NCBI GenBank assembly: GCA_963717255.1
Contig: CAVQVT010000014.1
Coordinates: 73,345 to 137,344, forward strand
Origin: CAIYQJ01 sp963717255
GTDB taxonomy: Bacteria; Chloroflexota; Limnocylindria; Limnocylindrales; CSP1-4
Direction: 5' to 3'
DNA length: 64,000 nt
In this document: piece by piece, positions 51,565 to 60,135 of the stretch
Layout: each line of letters opens with the position of its first letter
Numbering within the stretch: position 1 is the first letter of the stretch
Translations under genes and position numbers: made by a program
Notes under the pieces: generated by a model
Told to the model about the DNA's origin: nothing
Database searches by the model: none
The model's input: only the letters and a program-made list of their open reading frames with translations

Positions 51565-52590
51565 TCAGTATCCCGTCGGCTCGACGACCGTCTTGCCGCG
51601 GAAGAAATAGTAGACGCCGGCGGTGTACAGGAGGACGAACGGCATGCCGATGAGGGCGATGATCAGCATGACCGTGAGCGTCGGGTCGGCCGACGCCCCG
51701 TTGTAGATCGTCAGGTCGTAGGCGGCGTCGATCGTGGAGACCAGGAGGCTCGGGAAGATCCCGACGGCCCCTGAGACCAGCAGGAAGAGGATCATCGCGG
51801 ACGAGGCCACGAACGCCCAGAACTGGTGACCGATCCGGAGGAGCCCGTACGCCGCGAAGATCGCGACGAGCGCCGCCGCGGGGAAGACCACCAGCCACGG
51901 CTGCTCGATGTAGCGGTCCGTGATGGCCGGGTGGATGACGACCATGGCCAGGATCAGCAGCGTGTTCAGCACGAAGAAGACCGCCATGAGGCGGGGCAGC
52001 CAGGCCTTGATCCGCGCCTGGAGGGCCTCGTCGGTCTTCATCGACAGGTAGATCGACCCGTGCATCGCGAACATCGCGACCGTCGTCACCCCGATGAGCA
52101 GCGGGATCGGGCCGAGGAGGTCGAGGAGCGACATGCGGATGTTGCCGTCGGCGCCGAGCGGGACGCCGACAAGGATGTTGCCGAACGCCACGCCCAGCAG
52201 GAGCGCGAGCCCTGCCGAGGACAGCGCGAAGACGAGGTCCCAGCCCGTCCGCCAGCGCGGCGAGGGGCGCTTGCTGCGGAACTCGATGGCGACCGTGCGG
52301 AGGATGAGCACCAGCAGCACGGCCATCATCGCGAGGTAGAAGCCCGAGAAGAGCGACGCGTAGACGAGCGGGAAGGCGGCGAAGAGGACGCCGCCACCGA
52401 GGATGAGCCAGACCTCGTTGCCGTCCCACACGGGCCCGATGCTGTTGAGCAGGACGCGGCGCTCCTGGTCGGTGTGCGCGAAGGGCAGGTGCAGGATCCC
52501 GACGCCCATGTCGAAGCCGTCGAGGATCAGGTAGCCGCCGATGATGACGACGAAGAGCACGAACCAGATGTCGCTGAGCGTGAGTGTCAT
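51565..52590 (-). CDS. cydB: Cytochrome bd oxidase subunit II
   Basis: A 341-residue polytopic protein. The opening I-W-F-V-L-F-V-V-I-I-G-G-Y-L-I-L-D-G-F-D-M-G-V-G is the CydB signature. N-S-I-G-P-V-W-D-G-N-E-V-W-L-I-L-G-G-G, F-R-S-K and the C-terminal P-F-V-L-L-Y-T-A-G-V-Y-Y-F-F-R-G-K follow. The ATG at 52590 is 8 bp past the cydA stop and is preceded by a GAGG site; a GTG at 52611 is less likely. It pairs with CydA in the quinol-oxidising, high-affinity terminal oxidase. Confidence 0.95.
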   Translation of the reverse strand: MTLTLSDIWFVLFVVIIGGYLILDGFDMGVGILHLPFAHTDQERRVLLNSIGPVWDGNEVWLILGGGVLFAAFPLVYASLFSGFYLAMMAVLLVLILRTVAIEFRSKRPSPRWRTGWDLVFALSSAGLALLLGVAFGNILVGVPLGADGNIRMSLLDLLGPIPLLIGVTTVAMFAMHGSIYLSMKTDEALQARIKAWLPRLMAVFFVLNTLLILAMVVIHPAITDRYIEQPWLVVFPAAALVAIFAAYGLLRIGHQFWAFVASSAMILFLLVSGAVGIFPSLLVSTIDAAYDLTIYNGASADPTLTVMLIIALIGMPFVLLYTAGVYYFFRGKTVVEPTGY

Positions 52591-52600
52591 CGTCGGTCCC

Positions 52601-54004
52601 TCACCCGGCACGCGGCTGGCGGCGGAAGATGTCGCGGAAGGTGTCCGGCAACGACGAGACCTTCTGGGTCTCCAGGGCCTCGAGCGGCTCCGGTCCCGCC
52701 TGGATCTTCGCGTTCAGGAGGTAGAGGAAGAGCGCGAAGAGGATCGCGTACAGGACGATGAACATGATCAGCGAGAGCAGGACGTCCGTGCCGCCGAGGA
52801 CGGGCGAGCCCGCCTTCGCGGTCTCGAGGACGTTGTACACGATCCACGGCTGGCGACCGATCTCGGCCGTCCACCACCCCGCGGTGATCGCCGCTGTCGC
52901 CATGAAGACCGTCACGACGAGGACCCACAGCATCCAGCGGGTCTCGTACAGCCGTCTCTTCCAGAAGAAGAGCGCGGCCGCGAGGACCGCGATCGGGATG
53001 AACAGGAACCCCATGCCCACCATCGCGTGGTAGGCCTGGAAGACCAGGTTCACTGGCGGGATGGGCTCGGGCGCGAACGACTGCAGGCCCTGGACGGTGG
53101 CGTTCGGGTCCCAGTACGCGAGGATCGACAGCAGGCACGGGACGGCGATGCCGGACGTCGTCTCCGCCGCCTGGTCCACCCAGCCCACGACGTACGCAGG
53201 AGCGCACGACTGCGTCTGCCACAGGCCCTCCATCGCGGCGAGCTTGATCGGCTGGTTCTCCACCACCGAGCGCGCCTGCTCGGAGCCCGAGAGGGTGACG
53301 TTGAGGATGGCGAAGACGACGAAGAACGGGAGGGCGACGACCATCATGGACTTCGCGAGGTCGACGTGGCGCTTCCGGAGCAGGTACCAGGCGCCCACGC
53401 TGAGAAGCAGGGCGGACCCGACGGTCCACGACGCGACCCACACGTGCAGCAGGCGCGGGATGAAGGTCGGGGTGAAGACCGTCTGCCAGAAGTCCGTCAT
53501 GACCGCGCGGACCGGCAGCGGGTCGGTCGCGATCTCGTAGCCGGCGGGCGACTGCATCCACGAGTTGGCCATGACGATCCACAGCGCGCTGAAGTGCGCG
53601 CCGAAGACGACCAGGAACGTCGCCAGCAGCCACATCCGGGGTCCGAGTCGGTTGCCGCCGAAGATCATGAGGCCGAGGAAGCCGCCCTCGAGGAAGAAGG
53701 CGAAGACGCCCTCGGCGGCGAGCAGGCTGCCGAACACGTTGCCCACGAAGCGCGAGTACTCGGCCCAGTTCGTGCCGAACTCGAACTCCTGGACGACGCC
53801 GGTGGCGACGCCGATCGCGAAGATGAGCGCGTAGACCTTGACCCAGAAGAACGACAGGCGTCGCCACTTGGGGTCCTTGGTCCGCAGGTAGATGAGCCCG
53901 ATGACGACGAGCATCAGGCCCAGCCCCATCGACAGGGGCGGATAGATGAAGTGGAAGCTCGCGGTCAGCGCGAACTGGACGCGCGACAGCAGTTCGACGT
54001 CCAA
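52601..54004 (-). CDS. cydA: Cytochrome bd oxidase subunit I
   Basis: A 467-residue protein starting at TTG. Heme-ligand H18 lies in T-A-S-F-H-F-I-Y-P-P. R-L-L-H-V-W-V-A-S holds the second His. The quinol loop is short and contains E-N-Q-P-I-K-L-A-A-M-E-G. G-R-Q-P-W-I-V-Y is the conserved later block. Length and loop fit the short-Q-loop group. TTG at 54004 is chosen because the family N-terminus begins right there and GGAGGG lies about 6 nt upstream. It heads the complete cydABDC operon, which supports respiration at low oxygen. Confidence 0.95.
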   Translation of the reverse strand: MDVELLSRVQFALTASFHFIYPPLSMGLGLMLVVIGLIYLRTKDPKWRRLSFFWVKVYALIFAIGVATGVVQEFEFGTNWAEYSRFVGNVFGSLLAAEGVFAFFLEGGFLGLMIFGGNRLGPRMWLLATFLVVFGAHFSALWIVMANSWMQSPAGYEIATDPLPVRAVMTDFWQTVFTPTFIPRLLHVWVASWTVGSALLLSVGAWYLLRKRHVDLAKSMMVVALPFFVVFAILNVTLSGSEQARSVVENQPIKLAAMEGLWQTQSCAPAYVVGWVDQAAETTSGIAVPCLLSILAYWDPNATVQGLQSFAPEPIPPVNLVFQAYHAMVGMGFLFIPIAVLAAALFFWKRRLYETRWMLWVLVVTVFMATAAITAGWWTAEIGRQPWIVYNVLETAKAGSPVLGGTDVLLSLIMFIVLYAILFALFLYLLNAKIQAGPEPLEALETQKVSSLPDTFRDIFRRQPRAG

Positions 54005-54295
54005 GGTGACCCTCCGACCACGACCCCGCGGTTGCCTCGACGGCGATACGGTGCCCGGTGCGGTCGCGGCGTGTCACGGGCCGTATGTCCGCGACATGCA
54101 CGTCGACCGGCCCGGATGGAGCGGGCGGGGCGGAGCGGCACGGCGGGACCGCCGGTGCGCCGGCCCACGGGCGGTGAGGGTCGCGCGGAGCGCGGCAGGT
54201 CCGGCGCCGGCGGCGGACGGCGGGCCGCTCGGGCCGAAGGCACGGGCAAAGCTTCGGCGCGCCGGGAGCCCGCCGGCGGCGGCCCCCCGCGGCAC
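54005..54295. other. 291-bp gap between pyrE and cydA
   Basis: This lies upstream of cydA and downstream of pyrE. It must hold the cydA promoter. GGAGGG before the TTG is the only clear signal. No FNR- or Rex-type palindrome and no gene were recognised. Confidence 0.3.
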
Positions 54296-54976
54296 TCAGG
54301 CCGGCGCGGCCGCCCCGGTGCTCCCTGGGACGTGGAGCGGCATGTCGGCCGCGCACATCGGGCAGGTGGCCGGGCCGGGCTCGTACGTCGGCAGGTCGAG
54401 CACCCAGAGCGACAGCAGCGGGTGCACCGCGCCGGTCAGCGGGGACACGAGGCTCGCGGTCCCGCCCGAGCGGTCGACGAGGACCGCACAGCCGATGATC
54501 GTCGCACCGGCCGCCTCGACGGGCGGCAGCATCGCGAGGAGCGAGCCGCCGGTCGTGAGGATGTCGTCCACGAGCAGGACCCTCTCGCCCGGGGCGAACG
54601 CGAACCCGCGCCGGAACTCGCGCCGCGCCGAGCCGTCGGGGTCGCGGACCTCCTCCGCGAAGATGCTCCGGACGCCGAGCTGGCGGGCCGTCTCGAACGC
54701 GAGCACGACGCCGCCGGTAGTCGGGCCCGCGACCACGTCCACCATCGGCCGGCCGTCGCGGTCGCGGAACCGGCGGGCCCACAGGCCGCACAGCTCGCTC
54801 GTGATCTCCGGGTGCTGCAGGACGAGGAACTTCTCGAGGTAGCGATCGCCGTGGCGCCCGCTCTTGAGGAGGAAGTGGCCCACCCGCAGGGCGCCGCTCG
54901 CCCGGAACAGCTCCTCGGTGCGGCGGGCCATGGCGACGCGCGCAGCGGCGTCGGCGCCCTTCTTCAGCGTCGTCAC
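54296..54976 (-). CDS. pyrE: Orotate phosphoribosyltransferase
   Basis: A 226-residue type I phosphoribosyltransferase. The PRPP loop is V-L-L-V-D-D-I-L-T-T-G-G-S. H-F-L-L-K-S-G-R-H-G-D-R-Y matches the substrate-binding segment of PyrE. D-V-V-A-G-P-T-T-G-G-V-V-L-A follows. Two cysteines near the end (C-P-M-C-A-A-D) form an extra C-x-x-C tail not needed for catalysis. It converts orotate and PRPP to OMP. Start GTG; it lies behind an aldo/keto reductase and pyrK-pyrD on the same strand. Confidence 0.9.
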   Translation of the reverse strand: MTTLKKGADAAARVAMARRTEELFRASGALRVGHFLLKSGRHGDRYLEKFLVLQHPEITSELCGLWARRFRDRDGRPMVDVVAGPTTGGVVLAFETARQLGVRSIFAEEVRDPDGSARREFRRGFAFAPGERVLLVDDILTTGGSLLAMLPPVEAAGATIIGCAVLVDRSGGTASLVSPLTGAVHPLLSLWVLDLPTYEPGPATCPMCAADMPLHVPGSTGAAAPA

Positions 54977-55029
54977 GGTGCGACCGTCCCCGCCGTCGCC
55001 CCGCCCGCCGTCGTCATCGCCCGGTCACG

Positions 55030-56001
55030 CTACTGCGACCAGCGAGTGGGCGTCCGGTCCCACCGGTGGGCCCGCAGGCTCTCGCGGAGGTCGGCCGGCA
55101 GCGGCCCGGCCTCACCGGCGGCGACGTTCGCCCGGACGTGCCGCGCTACGCGCATCCCCGGGATCACGGAGGCGACGTCCGGGTTCGAGAGGACGTAGCG
55201 GATCGCCATCTCGGGCATGGTCGTGCCGGCCGGTACCAGCGGGCGGAGCGCCTCGACGCGCGCCACGGTGGACGCCAGGTTCTCCGGGACGAAGTAGGTC
55301 GCCCGCCAGTCGCCGTCGGGCCAGGTCGTGTCGAGCGTGAGCGTCCCGGCGAGCGCGCCCTCCTCGAGCGGGACCCGGGCGATGACCGCCACGCCCAGCT
55401 CCCGGCAGAGAGGGAGGAGATCGTCCTCGGGCGCCTGCTCGAAGACGTTGTAGATCACCTGGACGGCGTCGACCATGCCGGTCCGGAGGGTGCGCAGGAC
55501 GTTCCACGGCTCCCAGCGGTTGACGCTCACCCCGGCCGCCCCGATCAGGCCCTCGCGCTTGAGGTCGTCCATCGCACGCTGCCAGCCGTCGTCCTTCGCC
55601 CAGTCGTCCGACCAGACGTGGAACTGCAGGAGATCCACGGAAGAGAGGCCGAGGTTCGCGAGGCTCTTCTCCGCGTACTCGCGGATGTACGCGGGCGGGT
55701 ACACCTCCTCGATCGGTGCGCCCGGGAGCGGCGGCCAGCGCCGGTCCTTCGGCGGGAGCTTCGTCGCCGTGTAGAGGCGCCTGTCCGGGTTCGCGCGAAC
55801 GAGCTCGCCCAGGAGGCGCTCGCTCCGGCCGTCGCCGTAGGCCCACGCGGTGTCGAAGAAGGTGACGCCCATCTCGGCCGCCAGCCGGAGCGAGGCGCGC
55901 GACTCATCGTCATCCGAGCCCGACCAGCCGGCCATCCCCCACATCCCGTAGCCGACCTCGCCGACCTGCCAGCCGAGGCGGCCGAACTGTCGCTGCCTCA
56001 T
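55030..56001 (-). CDS. Aldo/keto reductase
   Basis: A 323-residue AKR (beta/alpha)8 barrel. The start M-R-Q-R-Q-F-G-R-L-G-W-Q-V-G-E-V-G-Y-G is typical. The catalytic tetrad maps to D in F-F-D-T-A-W-A-Y-G (D and Y), K in T-A-T-K-L and H in L-L-Q-F-H-V-W. I-A-R-V-P-L-E-E-G-A-L and V-A-S-V-I-P-G-M-R bind NADP(H). It lies between pyrD and pyrE in the same direction, with a GAGGAG site. No pyrimidine role is known for the family, so this is probably a passenger gene. Confidence 0.9.
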   Translation of the reverse strand: MRQRQFGRLGWQVGEVGYGMWGMAGWSGSDDDESRASLRLAAEMGVTFFDTAWAYGDGRSERLLGELVRANPDRRLYTATKLPPKDRRWPPLPGAPIEEVYPPAYIREYAEKSLANLGLSSVDLLQFHVWSDDWAKDDGWQRAMDDLKREGLIGAAGVSVNRWEPWNVLRTLRTGMVDAVQVIYNVFEQAPEDDLLPLCRELGVAVIARVPLEEGALAGTLTLDTTWPDGDWRATYFVPENLASTVARVEALRPLVPAGTTMPEMAIRYVLSNPDVASVIPGMRVARHVRANVAAGEAGPLPADLRESLRAHRWDRTPTRWSQ

Positions 56002-56053
56002 GGCTCCTCGCTGCACCGATCGCGGGCGGCGGCCGGCCGGTCCTGCGGTGCGT

Positions 56054-57214
56054 TCACGGGCGGTACTCCGCGCCCTTCGCGGCCGGCGGCACCGGCCGGC
56101 GCGGCAGCGCGGTCCCCACGAGCGGCGCGTGCGAAGCCAGCCCCCGGGCGGCGCAGACCTCGCGCAGCTCGTCCGCGAGCCGGACGGGCAGCGTGGGGTC
56201 GGCGAAGACCGCCGTCCCCACCTGGACCGCGACCGCACCGGCCGCGAGGTAATCGAGCACGTCGTCGAGCGACGAGACGCCGCCGATCGCGACGATCGGG
56301 ATGTCCACGACCTGTGCGACCTCGTAGACGATCCGCAGCGCGACCGGCTTGATCGCGGGCCCGGAGAGCCCGCCGTACGTGTTCCCCAGGAGCGGCCCGG
56401 TGCGGTCCGGCCGGAGCGCCATCCCGGACAGCGTGTTCACCGCGGAGAGCGCGTCCGCGCCCGCGTCGGCGATGGCGCGGGCGATCGGACGCACGTCCGG
56501 GACGTTGGGGCTCAGCTTCACCATGAGCGGAAGGTCGGTGGCGGCGCGGACGGCCCGGGTGACGGCACCGGCGGCGTCGCGGTCGATCGCGAACTGGAGC
56601 CCGCCCCTGCCGACGTTCGGGCAGCTGATGTTCAGCTCCAGGCCGGCGACCCCCGGGACGCCGTCGAGGCGCCGGACCACGGCGACGTAGTCCTCGATCG
56701 ACTCGCCGGCGACGTTGACGATGACGGGCACGTGCCAGCCGGCCCAGATCGCGGCGTACCTCTCGATGACCGCGTCCACGCCCGGGTTCTGCAGGCCGAT
56801 CGAGTTGAGCATCCCCGCGGGCGTCTCGGTGACGCGCGGCGGCGGGTTGCCGGCACGCGGGCGGAGCGTGGTCCCCTTGCAGCAGATCGCGCCGAGCCGC
56901 TCGACGTCCACGACCTCGCCGTACTCCACGCCGTACCCGAACGTGCCCGAGGCGACGAGGATGGGATTCTCCAGGACGAGCCCGCGCCCGAGGTCCACGG
57001 AGAGGTCGACGGCCGACGCTCCGGCCGCGATGCCGACGACCGGGGTGGCGGCGTCGGCCGGGGCAACGGGGGTGGCCGGGGCGGTGGGGGCGGCCGACGT
57101 CGGCCGACGTGCGGTCCCGGTCGGACCGACCCAGGCCGGCTTGATCTTGCGGACCGTGGGCGTCCGTTTCGGCCTGCCGCCGCCAGACGTGATGACGCGC
57201 TTCTTCGCCTTCAC
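56054..57214 (-). CDS. pyrD: Dihydroorotate dehydrogenase, class 1B catalytic subunit
   Basis: A 386-residue FMN barrel. The catalytic Cys is in E-L-N-I-S-C-P-N-V. L-V-A-S-G-T-F-G-Y-G, K-G-T-T-L-R-P-R-A-G-N, G-M-L-N-S-I-G-L-Q-N-P-G and V-K-L-S-P-N-V are PyrDB signatures. A Lys/Ala/Pro/Thr-rich stretch of about 70 residues precedes the barrel and is not part of the usual fold. The GTG at 57214 overlaps the pyrK stop (GTGA). It oxidises dihydroorotate and passes electrons to PyrK. Confidence 0.92.
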   Translation of the reverse strand: MKAKKRVITSGGGRPKRTPTVRKIKPAWVGPTGTARRPTSAAPTAPATPVAPADAATPVVGIAAGASAVDLSVDLGRGLVLENPILVASGTFGYGVEYGEVVDVERLGAICCKGTTLRPRAGNPPPRVTETPAGMLNSIGLQNPGVDAVIERYAAIWAGWHVPVIVNVAGESIEDYVAVVRRLDGVPGVAGLELNISCPNVGRGGLQFAIDRDAAGAVTRAVRAATDLPLMVKLSPNVPDVRPIARAIADAGADALSAVNTLSGMALRPDRTGPLLGNTYGGLSGPAIKPVALRIVYEVAQVVDIPIVAIGGVSSLDDVLDYLAAGAVAVQVGTAVFADPTLPVRLADELREVCAARGLASHAPLVGTALPRRPVPPAAKGAEYRP

Positions 57215-58089
57215 CGGCGCGCCCCACCCGCCGCAGCGGTGGCCTCCCAGTCGATCTCGTCGGAGGCGAAGACCGGCCCCTCGCGGCAGACGCGCTGCGG
57301 GCCGTCCACGCCCCAGATCACGCACCCGAGGCACGCTCCCACCGCGCAGCCCATCCGCTGCTCCATGGAGACCTGGAGGAAGGCCTTCCTCCGCGCCTGC
57401 GTGCTCCCCATCGGGACCGGCCTGCCCCCGCCGCGCTTCCGCCCGAGCGTGGCGATCCCGAGGCGCTTCGACCTGCCGGCCGCGAGCCCGGCGAGGACGC
57501 GGAGCATGGGCGCGGGCCCGCAGGCGAACGCCTGGTCCGCCCACGCCTCGTAGTCGGTGACGAGGTCCGTCACGAGCCCACGATGGCCCACCGAGCCGTC
57601 CTCGGTCGCCACGACGTACTCGAGCTCGTCCGGCAGGAGGCTGGACGGGTAGACCTCGGCCGCGTCGCGCGCGCCGTACAGGAGGACGACCTGCCGGCCG
57701 TCCCGGATCGCCTCGTCGGCGAGGAGGCGCAGGTCGGCGATCCCCACGCCCCCGGCGATGAGGAGGAGGTGGCGGTTGCGCGGATCGACCTGGAAGCCCT
57801 GGCCCAGCGGGCCGAGGACGTCGAGCCGGTCGCCCGGCCGGAGGTGCGCGAGCCAGGCGGTCCCCCGCCCCACCTCGCGGAAGTGGATCGAGACGATGCC
57901 GGTCGCGGCGTCCGCGGTGTTGACCGTGAACGGACGTCGGAGGACGAGCCCCGACCAGTCGCCGGTCCGGACGTGCACGAACTGGCCGGCGCGGACCGCC
58001 GAAGCCAGGACGGGCGCGTGGTACCACTGGATCCATTGGCCGGGCAGGATCCGGCGCGCCTCGACGAGCTCGGCGTCGGTCAGGAACAT
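57211..58089 (-). CDS. pyrK: Dihydroorotate dehydrogenase electron-transfer subunit
   Basis: A 292-residue FAD/[2Fe-2S] protein. The FAD domain has L-R-R-P-F-T-V-N and the NAD domain L-L-I-A-G-G-V-G-I-A. The cluster cysteines are in G-C-A-V-G-A-C-L-G-C-V, with a fourth in R-V-C-R-E-G-P-V-F. About 30 basic residues (R-S-K-R-L-G-I-A-T-L-G-R-K-R-G-G-G) are inserted between the NAD domain and the cluster loop. It moves electrons from PyrD to NAD+. Together with pyrD it forms the class 1B enzyme. Confidence 0.92.
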   Translation of the reverse strand: MFLTDAELVEARRILPGQWIQWYHAPVLASAVRAGQFVHVRTGDWSGLVLRRPFTVNTADAATGIVSIHFREVGRGTAWLAHLRPGDRLDVLGPLGQGFQVDPRNRHLLLIAGGVGIADLRLLADEAIRDGRQVVLLYGARDAAEVYPSSLLPDELEYVVATEDGSVGHRGLVTDLVTDYEAWADQAFACGPAPMLRVLAGLAAGRSKRLGIATLGRKRGGGRPVPMGSTQARRKAFLQVSMEQRMGCAVGACLGCVIWGVDGPQRVCREGPVFASDEIDWEATAAAGGARR

Positions 58090-58152
58090 CGCGGGCCGCC
58101 GGCGGCGGTCAGCGTGGGGAGCGACGCGCTCGAGAGAGGGTCGGTCGGTCGG

Positions 58153-59025
58153 TCAGGCTTCCTTCTCCTCGGCCACCGCTTCGACCTCTTCGGTCGGCTC
58201 CGCCGGCTGATCGATGCCGGGGAAGCCCTCGGCGAGGGCGTCCGCGAGGTCGCTGAAGACGTCCGTCGGGTCGTAGAACCCGACGAGGTCCTCGGGCGAC
58301 GCCAGCTTCTTCCACTCGCCGTCCGCGCCCTCCGGAACCACCTCGCCGGCGAATCTGCCGGCCGCGGTCAGCACCAGGCGCTCGTCGTCGTCGTCCACGA
58401 TGATCAGGTCGCCGATCCGTCCGATGAGTGGCGCGGCCTCCTCCTCGAACCGGGCGAGGAGCCCCGCCTCCGTCTTCTGGCTCCGGTCGAGATAGTCGAC
58501 CGCGAGGTCGTAGAGCAGGCCGGCCGCCTCTTCCTCGGTGTCCGCGCCGCTCGGGTGGCGGGCCGCCCACGTGTCGGCAGCCTCCGCGTACCCGCGGTCC
58601 TCGTCCACTGCCGGCGTGTCCTCGCCGGCGACATTGGCGGTGGCCAGCACGTCGTCGGCGCCGGTCGGCTCCGGCGCGAGGCCGGCCGCCTCACGTGCGG
58701 CTTCCGTGAACCACTGGTAGACGTCGGCCGGGTTGTAGAGCTCGACGAGCTCGGCGGGGCTCTCGATGACCTCCGTCTCCGAGATCCACTCGCCGGTCTC
58801 GGAGTCCTGGTAGCGACTCCGGCTGCGGAAGGTGAGGTCCGGGGCGATCGCGAGGTAGTCGGGGTCGTCGTCGATGAGGACGAGGCCGTCGAGGGCATCG
58901 ATCCGCTTCCGGTTGGCCTCGAGGAAGCGGTGCATCTGCTCGCCCGCGGTGACGAGGAAGTCCGACCGCTCGAGCGCCGCGTCCGACGCGAGCTCGCCGA
59001 GGAGGTCGTTCCGGTTCGTGTCCAT
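58153..59025 (-). CDS. Acidic protein with an internal domain duplication
   Basis: A 290-residue, strongly acidic, probably cytoplasmic protein. A unit of about 70 residues occurs twice. The first has L-V-L-I-D-D-D-P-D-Y-L-A-I-A, then G-E-W-I-S-E-T, E-S-P-A-E-L-V-E-L-Y-N-P-A-D-V-Y-Q-W-F. The second has L-I-I-V-D-D-D-D-E-R-L-V-L-T, then G-E-W-K-K, A-S-P-E-D-L-V-G-F-Y-D-P-T-D-V-F-S-D-L. Each is preceded by a helix (E-A-N-R-K-R-I-D-A-L-D and F-E-E-E-A-A-P-L-I-G-R-I). No known family was recognised. AAGGAGG 7 nt before the ATG at 59025 decides the start. It lies upstream of pyrK on the same strand. Confidence 0.7.
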   Translation of the reverse strand: MDTNRNDLLGELASDAALERSDFLVTAGEQMHRFLEANRKRIDALDGLVLIDDDPDYLAIAPDLTFRSRSRYQDSETGEWISETEVIESPAELVELYNPADVYQWFTEAAREAAGLAPEPTGADDVLATANVAGEDTPAVDEDRGYAEAADTWAARHPSGADTEEEAAGLLYDLAVDYLDRSQKTEAGLLARFEEEAAPLIGRIGDLIIVDDDDERLVLTAAGRFAGEVVPEGADGEWKKLASPEDLVGFYDPTDVFSDLADALAEGFPGIDQPAEPTEEVEAVAEEKEA

Positions 59026-59036
59026 CTGGGCCTCCT

Positions 59037-59363
59037 TCAGGGGATGAACTTCAGGTCGTCGCCCATCCGCCACCGCAGGAACATCGAGTGATGGCGCTGG
59101 AAGATCCACTCGCCGGCCCGGTGCCCGATGGCCCGCATGCTCTCGTCCGCCTCCAGGCGGTCGAGGGTCGCGTAGTCCGGCAGGTCGAACATGATGACGT
59201 TGTCGAAGTCCCAGCCGTGCGCGACGTTGAACCAGCCGATGAACTTGATCCCATACTTCTCCTCGTAGTCCTTCACCTGGCGCGGGAACTGCGTCTGCAT
59301 GAAGAACTTGAAGAACGGGTCGCGGCCGCGCCGGACGGAGAAGAAGGTCGCGAGGACGGGCAC
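59037..59363 (-). CDS. Small protein, probably a dimeric alpha/beta-barrel
   Basis: A 108-residue protein starting at a GTG with GGAG about 10 nt upstream. V-L-A-T-F-F-S-V-R-R-G-R-D-P-F-F-K-F-F opens a ferredoxin-like alpha/beta unit. G-I-K-F-I-G-W-F-N-V-A-H-G-W-D-F-D-N-V-I-M-F-D-L and H-R-A-G-E-W-I-F-Q-R-H-H-S-M-F-L-R-W follow. The pattern recalls NIPSNAP/EthD/YciI-like dimeric barrels; the family is not certain. It is 11 bp upstream of the duplicated acidic protein gene, so likely in one operon with it. Confidence 0.65.
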   Translation of the reverse strand: MPVLATFFSVRRGRDPFFKFFMQTQFPRQVKDYEEKYGIKFIGWFNVAHGWDFDNVIMFDLPDYATLDRLEADESMRAIGHRAGEWIFQRHHSMFLRWRMGDDLKFIP

Positions 59364-59433
59364 GGGGTCGGAGCTCCTCTTGCGATCGCGCGTGCTCGGT
59401 GCTCCGGGAGCCGTTCCCGGACGCATCCGGCCG

Positions 59434-59856
59434 CTATTGTCGCACGCCCCCGCCGGGGGTCGGACCGTCGGGCGCGGCCGGGTCGGCGGGAGGGTCGGGC
59501 CGGTCGTCGGCGGGAGGTGCGGGCGCGCCGTCGGCGCCCGGGCCGGACTCCCCCTCCGTGCCCGCGGCGGCGTCCTCGATCTCGCCCACCGTCCGCGTCC
59601 GCGCCGCGACCGGTCGCCGCCGCCCGCGCCTCTCGGCTGCCACGATCCGGAGCAGGAAGATCACCGTCTGGCCGACGAACAGCAGCAACCCGAGGGTCAC
59701 GAACAGGAGGATCGCGCTGACGATGGGTGGCCAGCCCAGCCTCACGGTGAGCGGGGTGAAGACGATGAAGAACGCGAGCAGGATCACCTGCAGCCAGAAG
59801 CAGCCCAGCCCGGGGCCGCGCTCAGCGTCGAGCTCGTCGCCCTTGTAGTCGGGCAT
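59434..59856 (-). CDS. Small two-helix membrane protein
   Basis: A 140-residue protein starting behind GGAGG. Two helices (L-Q-V-I-L-L-A-F-F-I-V-F-T-P-L and I-V-S-A-I-L-L-F-V-T-L-G-L-L-L-F-V) are followed by a basic R-R-G-R-R-R-P stop and a disordered Ala/Pro/Asp/Gly tail. No family was recognised. Confidence 0.6.
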   Translation of the reverse strand: MPDYKGDELDAERGPGLGCFWLQVILLAFFIVFTPLTVRLGWPPIVSAILLFVTLGLLLFVGQTVIFLLRIVAAERRGRRRPVAARTRTVGEIEDAAAGTEGESGPGADGAPAPPADDRPDPPADPAAPDGPTPGGGVRQ

Positions 59857-60123
59857 GGGCGGCCTCCTGGGGCGCGGCGGCGGGGGCGCCCGGCCGGATC
59901 CGGGCGGCGGTCGTCGGAGATGGCTGCGGTTCGTCGGTCACGGGCGGCGCCTGGTGGGGCTCGTCGGTCACGGGATCACCGGGATGCGTGCGCGGGGGCG
60001 GTGCTCACGATACCGCGGGCCGGCCACGTGGACGTGCCGACGGGCGCGCGTCATCGGCCAGAGGGCACGACGACCGTCCGTCTGCGGCGCCGCCGGGCGT
60101 GCATCGGGGCCGAGCCTGCCCGG

Positions 60124-60129
60124 TACCAT
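60124..60129 (+). promoter_or_regulatory. -10-like hexamer of the PLP decarboxylase gene
   Basis: TACCAT, 6 nt before the GTG at 60136. The preceding gap (59857-60123) holds no gene; TCGTCGGTCACGGG occurs twice in it. Confidence 0.45.
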
Positions 60130-60135
60130 CGACCC

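Noticed and set aside
46240..51774. Long plus-strand frames opposite the FAD oxidase and cydC/cydD
   Set aside because: Antisense to well-formed enzymes, with low-complexity Arg/Asp/Glu composition and no domain.
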